Part shown: positions 1 to 11,298 of the stretch, in pieces
How positions within the stretch are numbered: position 1 is the stretch's first letter
Layout: every line of letters starts with the position of its first letter
Assembly (NCBI GenBank): GCA_023055355.1
Contig: JALJCS010000001.1
Span: 101,355,381-101,419,380 of the forward strand
Direction of reading: 5' to 3'
From: Agelaius tricolor
Lineage: Eukaryota; Chordata; Aves; Passeriformes; Icteridae
Length of the DNA stretch: 64,000 nucleotides
Translations under genes and position numbers: made by a program
The notes under the pieces: model-generated
What the model saw: the letters and a program-made list of their open reading frames with translations, nothing else
What the model was told of the DNA's origin: nothing
The model's database searches: none

Positions 1-59
1 CCCTTAGGTAGTTCAGAATTATATTACCCCTTCATTTTAAAAAGGAATTTCAAGAGGTC

Positions 60-75
60 TTTTTTTTTTTTTTTT
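60..75 (+). repeat. Poly(T) run
   Basis: Sixteen consecutive T. No retrocopy is recognised beside it. Confidence 0.95.
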
Positions 76-3000
76 CAATATCTTCATCTAAATGTTTGAA
101 AGGAAAACCAGGTCTGCTTAGCTTAGTTGTTAGAAGGTTTTGTGAACTATTCTGCTTCTACTCATAAATTTTAAGGCCATGTGGAACAACTATGATCTGG
201 CTTCATGGATAGTACAAGAATCCTTTCTGCCCAGAAGATGGACATCTCCCAGTTCTATAGAGCAATATTATATCCATATCCTTAATACACCCATTATTCA
301 CTCTATACATACATGCCACACACAGTCTAAGTAAATCAGTCCTGGTAGAATGAAATCAGAGTTTCTGGGACCTGTCTGTCTCTTACAAATTCCCTTCACA
401 GTGGATCTGTCTCAGCTGAGTAGGTGTTACTGCCATCACCACACCAGGGCACGGTGGTTTATGGACTGGGCTCTGTTCATACACCTCCATGGCTAAGGCA
501 CTGCAGAGGTTTGTTGCAATTAGAGTGGCATTCAGCTTGGTGTCTTATTGCCCAGAGTGAATTACAACCTTACTGCGAGCAGAATTTTGAGTGTTCAACA
601 ATAAAAGATGATGGATGTCTGCAAGGAATATTTCTAAACAATTACCCTGAGCCACGTGTTCCCCATTAGCATAGCAATGAACTACTCTCTTCTGAAATAA
701 TGTGAAGGAAAAACCTGCCAAAGAGGTTTTCTCTTTCCTTTTATGTTTAGTTCATTTCAAACATGCCTGATGTGAGAACAAAATAGACTAAGCCATTATG
801 ACAACACATGAGGATATGCATAAATTCACTGGAAAACAAGAAAACAATAGAATGAGGGGGAAAAGTCCAAAATAAACAGCAAAGGTACAAGTATGCTAAA
901 AGGATGCATACATAGCACAGCAAACTGAAACTGATCTTTTTACTGCTTTGCTTAATGCTATAGAGGAGTAATTATATCCCCTTCAAGGAAGATAAGTAAT
1001 GTGTAAATCACTGGGCACTGTATTTTTAGTATTCAAAAGTGTTTTCTATCAGGATGGGATTTTTCCTATTAAAAAACCTTTTCCTGGGAGCCTTTCTGTC
1101 TATTGTTGAAACAGTGGCTGATGACATATCAATGAAAAGACCCTCTTTGGACAGCAGACTGTGCTTCTAAATACATCTCTTTTTCATCAGAACCTGGTGG
1201 GATTTAAAAGTTGCAGTGTAACAATAATATTCCAGGTATGTGGAGAATATTCTTGTCAAACTGTTTACAAATAAAATTCAGGAAATGAAAAGAGAAGATA
1301 TGAAAGAATGAGGGGGGAAATGCTTTCTACTCAGAGCATCTTGCCAACATATAGAAATGCTTGAGGAAGGTTATTTTATTCAGAGATATAAGCGGAATAT
1401 ATCTTGGCAACATTCTTTTGTTCTGTAGAACAAAACAGAGTGGCTGTTGTTTATGTGTCCTATCAGGGTCTCATATATGAAGAACAGAAAAAATGCATGT
1501 ATCAGCTACCAGTCTGCCTTCCAATAAACCCTGAACAAGAACAGCAACACGACAAGGCACGTGTTAAATCAACCTTTCCGTCCGGCAGAAAGGAAAGACA
1601 TTAAATATTTTGTTGTTGAACCAGCTGTAATTATGATAACAAAGAAAGGAATGGGACAGGAAAAACACAGCACCAAATTTAAGGCACATAGAAACTAGTG
1701 ACTTAAAAATAATTTAGAAAAAAAGAAAGAAACTGTCAGGCTCATGATGCATCTGCATTACAGCAGCAGCCTGAATACAAGGCATACAGGTCCATGCAAG
1801 GAGACTCACACACACAGAGCTGCTCCCACAGCAACATCTCCTGTGGTTACTGAATCCTTCCTGCCCACTCTATGAAAGGTTTGTTTTGCTGGGATTACTC
1901 CAGTATCCCTTCTCAGCCAATGCTGCTAAGTGCAGACCTCCTCTGCCCCTCAAGGGGAGGGGACAACTATTACTGTAAGACCACAAGCATTTACAGGATC
2001 TCTGAAAGTAGCTGGTGCTTGGCATGCTTTTAACCACCCCATCTGCCACCTGAGGAGTCATGGGTTGAAAAGATGGTTAACAGCTGTGGGCAGAAGGGCT
2101 CAGGTAAAAGGTCTTGCCGAATGAAAGGCTAAAACCACAAATTATTCATTCTGTGAAGTCAAAGTCTTTGACAGTTATTTGTAAAGGCTGCTGGGTGTCT
2201 TTTGTGACAGGTCTCTTTAGGAGAGACTGGTCTGGAGAGTAATGGAGGTTGCACTGACTTTTGAGGAAGGCAGGAGTACAAGAATAGTAGGGGCTTCTAC
2301 ACAGACAGCTCTGCAATGAAATTTACATAAGTGAGCAAAAGCAAGGGGGAATATCAATTACATGAAAAAATCTGGACTTCAGTCTCTGCTTTTCCACATA
2401 GAAACATGGGGGGGGGGGGGGGGGGCATGGAGGATTGGTTGCATTTGCATTTTAAATGCCACTGCTGCTCTTTTCAGGTAGAGAAGACATTGGTTTTCAT
2501 ACACTTTAGAATATATTTACCCAAAAAGCAAATCATCTGTAATACAAGACACGTCTTATTACCTCCAACACACATGCACACAGTTCTTACTCTTATACAT
2601 CCAAGACCCTGTCATTGATTTTTTTTACTGAGAGCTCCCATGAGGTCAATGAAGGCTGGGAAAATGGGACCATATGTTTCAGTCTTGCCCTTGGTTGGGT
2701 AGTTACTGACACCTTCTTTATCCAACATTAAAGCTTCTTCATCACATTTTATGTTTCAAAGGTATAAGTTATTTTAAAGTAATTGACTGAGATAGTGATC
2801 TCTGGAATTAAGATAGGTGTAATTTGCATACACATCTGCTTTGCTGTAAATTGCTGGCAAGGAAATGCAGTATCTAAACTTAAGCTGCTTTGATTATGCC
2901 CGTTGTATTTAATATGTTTGCAGTTAAAAATCTGTGGGAAAGGAAAAGGAAAAATTATTCAACCTCTAAATAAAAGCAGAATGACACTACCAAAACTTAT

Positions 3001-3164
3001 ACAAAGACCCTTATTTAATTTTATATTTTGGATGATAACAACAGTGTAGTTATAGCTGAGTCTCCAGCCTTATAAGGATATTTTTAAGATATAATTTTTG
3101 GTTTTAGTTAGGTGTTACTCAGATAGAAGATAAACCAAAGAAGAAAAAGAAGCCCTCACACACA
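76..3164. other. Intergenic sequence, no gene recognised
   Basis: AT-rich sequence with a G18 run and only short chance open frames (under 100 codons). No splice-site-bounded coding block or known repeat is evident. Confidence 0.6.
2408..2425 (+). repeat. Poly(G) run, G18
   Basis: Eighteen consecutive G between ACAT and CATGG. Length may be unreliable because such runs are error-prone in sequencing. Confidence 0.95.
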
Positions 3165-3345
3165 GAATCCTAGTATCATAAAATCTCTTTGGTGGGAGAA
3201 GACCTTTAAGACTGAGTCCAGCCATTAACCCAGCACTGTCAAGCCCACCACTAAGCCATGTCCCCAAATGCCACATCTACACATCATTTAAATACCTCCA
3301 GGGATGGTGACTATTTTTTTGCACTTTTAGCTTAGCCAAGATACA
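3165..3345 (-). mobile_element. CR1 LINE 3' fragment
   Basis: The plus strand reads as the complement of a CR1 3' end: AGAATCCTAGTATCATAAAA, then GAAGACCTTTAAGACTGAGT, CCAGCCATTAACCCAGCACT, CCACTAAGCCATGTCCC and CTCCAGGGATGGTGACT. The element is therefore on the minus strand and 5'-truncated, as CR1 copies usually are. Its wording resembles the copies at 6269 and 61318, suggesting one subfamily. Confidence 0.85.
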
Positions 3346-3917
3346 TTGCCTGACGTGCATGGTATGAATCCTTTAAGTGTCGCTTGTGTAAGACTCACTC
3401 AAAGTGAATTAAATCCAGCACTGAAAAAATTTCAGGCAGGTCCTACTTTTATCAATGAAATTCAAGCTGGAATTACCCTGTACCCTGTCCATTTTTAGAG
3501 TTTTCTATTGTAAATGAAGCTAAACATAAAACACTAGTGTATAATGTTGGGTAAAACACTCTGAATTGCTATCCAGCATCAAGCAAAATTAGAATACTTC
3601 CTTTACTTCCCCACCCACCTAAAAACAACCCTATTCTTTTTCAGTAAGTTTTCAGATAGTTTGACTTTTTTGTATTCAAAAACAAAAACCTCCTCATTAT
3701 TCTATTTTTAGTGTCATGAGAGAAAGGTCTGTAACATGTCTGTTGGCATCTAGGGGCCAACTAATTTAAATCCTTATTAGCAGGCACTGCAAAAAGTCTG
3801 AGTCTCTGCTTTAAGAATTATAAACAAGCATGTTGCAAACAAAAAAGAGAGGGGGCACAGTGAGAGGTTAGGACACTCAAAATAGATATTTTGAATAATG
3901 ACATAATAAGAAAGCCA

Positions 3918-4172
3918 GTATCTAACCTGAAAGGATCCTTGAGAGACAATATAATCCATTTCTTCCCTATAAACAGGGTCAACTGTGCCTACACTGCTCC
4001 TGGCAGATGCTTGTCTAACCTAATCTTAACAATGCACTTAAGGATTGTGCCCTCAAAACTCTCTAAACAACCTGTTTCCATTAATATGTACCCTTTTAAC
4101 ACTAGAAAGACTTAGGGATTTTTTTTTTTTTTAATGTTTTACTGTCTCATCCAAACTTGCCTTCTACACTGA
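3918..4172 (-). mobile_element. Old, diverged CR1-like LINE 3' fragment
   Basis: The plus strand has the order expected of an older CR1 subfamily: AACCTGAAAGGATCCTTGAG, then ATAATCCATTTCTTCCCT, CAGGGTCAACTGTGCCTACA, TGCTCCTGGCAGATGCTTGT and CTAACCTAATCTTAA. Weaker matches follow (AACAACCTGTTTCCATTAAT, then CATCCAAACTTGCCTTCT), interrupted by a T run near 4119-4132. The assignment rests on remembered consensus wording. It is clearly more decayed than the other copies. Confidence 0.65.
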
Positions 4173-6268
4173 AAACTCTTTTTTTTTTGTCCTATGCAGA
4201 CATTTTTGTCCTATCCAGAGAGAACAAAAATTAATATTGGAGAGAACAATAAATTAATATTTATTCTCTTTTCCAGAATAAAGGATAAAAACCATCTATT
4301 CCTAATAAGATAAAAATAGGTACCAAGTTCTCATTCCTTCAGAATTTAATTTACCCTCCACAAACACCCAAAGATTAATAATGACTTGTGATTGATTCAG
4401 CCAGTTTTTACAATATCCTGGCGCAGGTGTTATGATCCAGATAATTTGTTAAACTGCTTTAAGTGTTCTCCCATCTGTCTTTCAACTGGTCTAACTTGAG
4501 CTTTCATCCAGTTATTGCCTGTCTAAAGAGCAGTTTGTCAAGTGATAATCTGAGAAACAGAGCTAAGATTTAAATATTTCCATATTTTATTTTTCATCTG
4601 TCCCCACCTTTCCCTCTTCACTGAGTGGAACAGGTTTTTTCCCTGTTGTTGTACTTATACAATATGCACTTTATACTGCACGGTCTTGCTTTGTTTATCT
4701 TCATACGTTTTAATTTTTCTGGACTTTTTCTTTCCTTCCTATTTAATTCTTTACAGTTCATCCTCAGTAAGTTGACCAAATCTCCACATCCTCTCTTATT
4801 ACACTTGGAATTTGTTTTTAGCTAACCTTTTTCTTACAGCACTTCATATTCTTCCTCTTCATTGAAAATGATTAATATCTGAAGATTTAATATAGCTTCT
4901 CAGAGAACTGCCAACAATTCTTAACTCCTTTTTCCATCTCAGAGTTGTCTCCTGTGATTAGCAATACCACTGCAGCCATAAATCTGAAACCACATGCAGA
5001 AACCTAACACAACCTTTGCACATAGCAAGGAATGAATTTCAGAAGTGAGAAATGACTCACAGAAAAAATATGAACTCCTTCTATAAATATGAACTGGGGA
5101 AAGTCTCCTTTCAGATGGTACATGAATTTGACAGTTTTTGAAATGCATAATGATGGGTTAATGTTACTGCATTTAATTCCCAGTAGTCAATGGTGAAGAA
5201 ACAATACTTTCATAAAATATATTTCTATGGTGCAGGAAGCTGCATGGAGAATTAGAAGCCATTTAAAAGCTTAAGAGAGCTTTTCAGAAGGGCAAGAGTC
5301 AGCCACTCTGAATAGCCAGATCTAACTTTATTAAAGGTTCTGTTGTTTGGGCATCATATTCACCAGATGTCAGAGTGACATGCTTTAAATAATAAATTTT
5401 AATATTAAGTTACTTAACAGATGACAGACAAAGGTATATCTGACTTACATATTTCATATGAAGGTTTGGGTGTTCCCATAGAGACAGAAATGAGGCTCAC
5501 TGAAGTCAGTGCAAAGCCTCAGATTTACCTCAATGGTCTCGAAATCCACCATTAATGTGTATGAAAAGATAATATGAAGTGAAAAGTTTGACAATAAACA
5601 TAATCAAAACATGACTGAAGAGTTCTGCAGTCACACAGACTTGTTAACCAAGTAGAGGTACATGGCATTGCTTCTCAGATATAGGGGAATAAATAAAGTC
5701 TATCCCATAAGTCAGGTCTGAGAAAAGAATAAATAGGTGGTGATGTAGGAAGATCTATGGACCTGTTTGTCCTGTTAGTGTCGAGCCAAGCTAGGACTTG
5801 GAGAACATATTGGAGAACATATAATTCAAGTGACTTTTATACTGCTGTATAACAGACTGATTAAATAGGCTTATAAAACATTTAAGAACATAGAAAAACT
5901 ATTACAGATTAACAAAAATGGGAAAGGGAAAAAAGATCTGAAAATATATAGAGGACTCTACAGCAAACATAGAGGAAGTTCCACTTCTCAAGTCACTGAC
6001 ACCCTCAATACTTAGAGGTAAGTAGACTTAGAGGTCTGTATGTACTGGTGGCTTGAAAAGAAATTAAAATCCAGAAGGCAAGCTAAAATTTGTCAAGAAT
6101 ATTCATTTAAAAATGGAGTCTGCAGGCTGCATGTTAGGATGTGAGGATGCTTTTTAGAAAATTAAATGGTAATATCTTTTCTTCTTGAACATTAAAAAGG
6201 TGATATTTAGATCACATCTTGTCTTCTGAACACCAACAGAGTTCCAGACAGCAAGAGATTTCAAATTC
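4173..6268. other. Intergenic sequence, no gene recognised
   Basis: AT-rich. Small local duplications are present, for example GAGAACAATAA-type units at about 4239-4262 and GGAGAACATAT twice near 5801-5821. Nothing coding is supported. Confidence 0.6.
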
Positions 6269-6520
6269 CATAGAATTTCAGAATTATTAAGGTTGGAAAA
6301 TAGCTCAAAAACCACCAAGCTCAACCTTTGACCAAACACCACCTTGTCTACTAAACCATAGCCCTGAGTGCCATGTCCAATCATTTATTGAACATTTCCA
6401 GGGATGGTGACTCCACCACTTCCCTGGGCAGGCCATCCAATGCTTGACAAATTTTTCCTTTAATAATTTCTGCCTGATATGGAAGCCATCATGGCGCAGC
6501 TGGAGGCCATTTCACAGCAC
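6269..6520 (-). mobile_element. CR1 LINE 3' fragment
   Basis: The plus strand shows CCATAGAATTTCAGAATTAT, then TTAAGGTTGGAAAATAGCTC, CCAAACACCACCTTGTCTAC, TAAACCATAGCCCTGAGTGC and CCAGGGATGGTGACTCCACC. It continues with ACTTCCCTGGGCAGGCCATC and CAATGCTTGAC, and ends near GGCGCAGCTGGAGGCCATTT. This is the complement of a CR1 3' region. The 76-codon frame overlapping it is a by-product. Confidence 0.9.
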
Positions 6521-8682
6521 AATATCTCTTATCAGATAATGCAAATTAGTCAACTACCCATCCCAAATGAACAAGGAGTTTAGTGTCATTAGCAAATAAC
6601 TTAATGCAAACCAAAAATCATAAAAATAATAAAAACCATAAATAACCATAAAACCAAATAATAACAAAAGACAACACTACTCTGGGAGAACAGAAAACAT
6701 GTTGCTCTATCCAGCAGTGGCTCAGCATTCCCCCATTAGTGTAACTGCCCAAATGTGTTATTCTTCTCTTGCAAGATGACATATTGCAAAGTGCTATTCT
6801 GAACCAGACAACTGAGGCACATACAGCTTTCCCTTCTGCAAAAAGTTACATAAACTGCTGCCCCTAGGGGAGCACTAGATTATTCTAAACTTGAAGAGAG
6901 CACAATGCTAGGAAATGGTAAGAAACAAATAGGTATATCTTGGTATTATTTTGATCCACAAATTTTGTCCTAAGGTAGTCCGAAATAACTGACTCAACAC
7001 TAAAGATATTGAGAAAGGACTTGAGTTTTAGAGAAGTTCAGGGCATAAAGGTACTTCAAGGGGAAACACCAAAAGAGTAATGATAGCTAAAAACATTTCC
7101 TTTTCTTTTTTAATGTTGCAGAGCTTTTTAGCTTCTTGGCAAAAATAAATAATTTTAAAGCCATTTCCATGGCAGCAGATGGTTGCAGCGTGAGGCTTGC
7201 ACCCAGCAGCTGCAGGGGTTTCCTATCCTGTGGCAGGATGAAGGCCAAGCTCCTTTTACTTGCATGAAGTCTGAACTGAGCATGTAACAACATTAACAGC
7301 AGTTTCCAAACATATATAAAACACCTACATTGGCACCCAGGCTTTGCTTTAAGCTGTGCTAGAGATACTTCCAAAACAGAAAGATGATCTTTTAGGTTAC
7401 TTGCTGCCCTTAGATGAGTCAGACAGATAAAAATGTGGCCCAACAGTGCTTGTGTAAGAAAAATGGAAGGACTGAAATGTTTTTTTCTTTTCAAGAGCAT
7501 TATCTATTTTCCAGTCTGTCCACATAAGAGTCGTGGTCTACTTTTACGTTTCTTTTAGATCTATTTCTTCCAAAATAAAGACATTTGAATTTAGCTGTTC
7601 AAAATCCTTATGTTCAGTAAGTAACAATGTAAGTTCCAATATTACCAGATTCATGACCCCAGAGCTTTGTCATATATTACTGGAAGTATTTACAGTACAA
7701 AGAGTTGTGGTGCAGATTTGGAAAGATGAGATAATCTAACAGTATGGTGGTACTTACACAGCCAGTTGTTTATGAAAAAATTAGAAAAAGGTCATATGTC
7801 CCATGGGGATGACTCAAGAGGAGCTCAAGGTACTCCCAGAGCACAAAAAGCTGCAGGTTACCTCTTCCCAGCTGACATTTGGCAGCAGAGCACATGCACT
7901 TCCAGGCATTTGCATTGTAAAATGAACAACAGGCATATAAATCACCTAAAATCTCAGCTGTTCACCTGACAATATAACAAAGAGTAGATGATTAACAGCA
8001 CTTAGCTGTGACTAAGCAAGAAGTGACATGAGATTTACTTCATGTTTTACAGTCAACAGTTCACTTTGGTTTTCATCTCTGCTTTGCTTTGCATTATACT
8101 TTGTTAATTGCTTCAGGAAATGGTTTGAATCTACAGGCTGCCTGGAAATTGGGATGTTTTAAGAGAATGTACTGAAGTGCATTGATCTGAGTGATATGGA
8201 ATCTATTCTTCCCCAATGGCACAGAGCAACTGACCTTACCTGATTGCACCAGTCAACCACTCTTGCATTAATAGTTTACAGCTTGTGGTTCCAGTTTTCA
8301 TCTGGTTTATATACATCATAAATCTTTTAAGAAGCAGCTAGCCAAAATGCAGGACTCTGTAATACACTGAAACACCTCTGTTATTTGAAACTGTGGTTAG
8401 CTCCAAGGCAAGGGTTTCATTCTAGTCAGAAAAGTGCTTTCTGCTGGCATATGCTGTTAGAAAAAGCAGTGACATGTAGACTTCTTAATTATGGAAAAAT
8501 ACATCCAACAACACCTTTAGGGAAGTCATTATAAATATATGAACACAAGCACCTACCAGTAATCTCTATTGAACACAGGTCATCCCTCCAAATACAGTGC
8601 TGGTACATGACACTACCAGCACCTATTTTAGCAATTAATAAATTACATTATATCACAATCTGTTGCTTCACAGAGTATATAA
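6521..8682. other. Intergenic sequence, no gene recognised
   Basis: A 137-codon minus frame (7087-7500) shows no domain, and its composition looks non-coding (many Leu, Lys and Phe from AT-rich DNA). No repeat recognised. Confidence 0.6.
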
Positions 8683-9472
8683 AAAGTTGGAACTAAGCTT
8701 GAAGATCATCTATCTCCAACTCAAGCCAAAGGCAGGTGTGCCAGCCACTAGGCCAGTTTGCCCAGAGCCCAATCCAACCCAGCCTCCAACGCTTCCAGGG
8801 ATGGGGCATCCACAGCTTCCCTGGGCAGCCTGTTCCAAGGTACAACATCCTCACAGTAAAGATTTTTTTCCTGGTAGCCAATCCAACTCTGCCCTGTTTC
8901 AGTTTGAAGCCATTCTCCTTCACCTTATCACCTCAGGCCGTTTTAAAAAGCCCCCTCCAGGTGCTGGAAAGCTGCTCTAAGGTCTCCCCAGAGCCTTCTC
9001 TTCTCCAGACAGCAACCCCAACTCGCTTGCCTATCTCCATAGGAGAGGTTCTCTAACCCTTTGTGCTTCTCCTCTGGACTCATTCCAGCAGGTCCACACC
9101 ATTTTATGCTTGGAACCCCAGAGCTGGATGCAGTGGGTCCCACCAGAGCAGAACCACCCTTCACCCTGCTGGTCATGCTGCTTTTGGTGCAGCCCAGGAT
9201 ACAATTGGCTTTCTGGGCTGCAACCCAAGTGTTGAGACATGTCCAGCTTCTTGTAACCAATACCCCCAAGTCTTTCTCCTCAGAGCTGCTCTTAATCCAC
9301 TCAGCGCCCAGCCTTGTTAGGTTTGGCCTCGTTAGGTTTGCACAGACCCACGTCTCAAACCTGACAAGGTCCCTCTGGACTTCCTCCCTTCCCTCCAGCC
9401 TGTCAACCACACCACACAGGCTGGTGCAGTTGGCAAACTTGCTGAGGGTCCACTTAATTCCATTGTTCATGT
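8683..9472 (-). mobile_element. CR1 LINE, 5'-truncated copy with an ORF2 remnant
   Basis: This is the longest mobile element in the window, about 790 bases. The plus strand reads as CR1 3' complement: GGGATGGGGCATCCACAGCT, then TCCCTGGGCAGCCTGTTCCA, CCTCACAGTAAAGAT, CATAGGAGAGGTTCTC, CTCCTCTGGACTCATTCCAG and CCCCAGAGCTGGATGCAGTG. The portion above about 8943 encodes a broken piece of ORF2 on the minus strand (see the separate entry). The several overlapping open frames on both strands here are all consequences of the repeat. Confidence 0.95.
8943..9470 (-). pseudogene. CR1 ORF2 (reverse transcriptase C-terminal part) remnant
   Basis: One minus frame stays open for 175 codons and contains RLGAEWIKSSSEEKDLGVLV, AAQKANCILGC and LEKRRLWGDLRAAFQHLEGA. 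These are hallmarks of the C-terminal part of the CR1 ORF2 polyprotein (endonuclease plus reverse transcriptase). The middle block that should read about CVQLWGPQHK is found in another minus frame as CIQLWGSKHK (within 9031-9240). At least two frame changes have therefore broken the reading frame. The RT catalytic core and the endonuclease are absent, so this is a dead fossil. Confidence 0.85.
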
Positions 9473-11272
9473 TGCCACTGCAGTTACATTATGTTTTTCC
9501 TTTGGTCTCACATCCCCCCACAACTCAGTGCCTCCTAGGCATTCTTTGCAATCAGACATGAAACAGAGACACAAACTCAGAATTGTCATTTAGCACTGCA
9601 GTTTTATCTGAGACATAGATATTTAATGATTTGGTGGGGTTTCATCTGTCATATCCATTATTTCTGTGCCATTATATCTACAAAGCATTTTCAGATGATC
9701 CAATAAACTAAGTAGCAGAAGTTCTGTTAATTACTTGATGCAACCACTGTCCACAGAAGAGGGCAATTTTTGTCCTTGCCATTTCAATCATTTGAAATAG
9801 ATATGGAAAATTTGAGATTTTAGCTTCTCATTTTCTTTCTGAAGCAGCAAAGTATCAGCCACCATTAACTATGTGCAATGTACTTGAATACAAATGAGAA
9901 AGGAAATTTCAAGTGAATCTTATCTATATTGGTGCTACCAGAGAGTGCAGTAATTCAATACCCATATGGACAAGAGCAGCCAGAACAGAGGCTACCACTG
10001 CTCTTCAACAAGGTAAACTTCATGTAGTTTAATCTTAAAAAAAAAAAACAACTCTACTCAAGTTGTAGTGGCAAGTTGTAACCACTTTGTAGTTAATAGA
10101 GATCAATATACATTTATCTACTTCGGTTCTCCATAGATGAAAATTGATGAGAGAAAAGTTGTTATTAAAAGAGACATTATGCTGAAGAAAAATGGATTAG
10201 GATTGCAATTTTCAAAGGGCTTTCTGTTTACTTCAGAAAACTCCTGCCTGCAAATGTTCATGAGGCTGTGATGTTTTGCACACAAGTTTGAGAAGTTTAT
10301 AGTGGGATTGGCAGGGCAGGGAAAATTGAGCTGTGAACTGTTTTTCTCTTCATAAGAAACAGTTATGATAATTTCAGAATGTCCTGCTAGGAATGCAGTT
10401 ATCAATACCCAGACCAAACTGTGCCATGCCCCCTGGCAGGAGGGCAAGTGGTGCCTGCAGTCCTGCTGGGGGAGGCAGGAGAGCCTCAAATCCCAGCCTG
10501 ATGGACAAGAGATGCACAAAATCTTCTCCCACCTTCCCTCCTCTCTCATTTCCATTTTTAGTTATTAAAGCTTCTATTTGCTTGGACATCAACCTGCAGT
10601 TTCTCCATAAGTTGCTCTTCCCTCTCTGCAGCTTATCCAGAATGGATTGGAACAGAACCAGGGAGGAACAGCTTTCCTGGGCTGCAGCTGGCACCTGAGC
10701 AAAACCACGGCTGCCCAGCTGGATTCATGAGCCCTGCATCCCCCAGTGGAAAATGTTCATTGCCAGACTAATCCAAGGGTCTGAGAAACCAGTTTTCCCC
10801 AGGCACAGGAGTCTACTACAAGTAAATCAGTTTTCTAATAGCAACCTTTTTCATAAGTTTCAAAAATAAATTTCTCAGTCAAAAACACAAGAGTTTTGCT
10901 CTTCTCATAAATATTTTGAAAATGTGCAGGTAAGTCTGGAAAAGTTTAAAAATTCCCATTTTTCAGTTCCAACACCTGTGACTTGATATGATTTTTTATG
11001 TGAGTTTAAACAACTTTTTATATTTTTTAAGGGAGCCTTAAAGATGCCTGAATATGCACTCTCCTGGCTAACAAAACCTGTGTTTGTTGCTATTTTGCAT
11101 ACCTGATTTCTGATGCTGTGGCACAAACCAGTGTATGCTTTGAGAAATAGACACTAACAAAATTTTCTAGTAAGACTGTGCTGTTCAAAAACCCAAAATA
11201 AGCCAAAACTCCAGAAGCTTCACAGATTTATTTTCACTTCTCACTAAACTTGACAAAGAATTCAATTTTCTG

Positions 11273-11298
11273 TAGTGAACCCTGCATAGGGTTCACTA
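11273..11298. repeat. Perfect inverted repeat, 11-bp arms
   Basis: TAGTGAACCCT at 11273-11283 and its exact complement AGGGTTCACTA at 11288-11298 are separated by GCAT. It could form a hairpin in RNA or a cruciform in DNA. No known element or RNA family is recognised. Confidence 0.95.

Noticed and set aside
7087..7500. 137-codon minus-strand frame.
   Set aside because: No motif, and the ends are Lys-rich from AT-rich DNA. No transcript context visible.
9061..9561. 166-codon plus-strand frame.
   Set aside because: It is the antisense reading of the CR1 element at 8683-9472.
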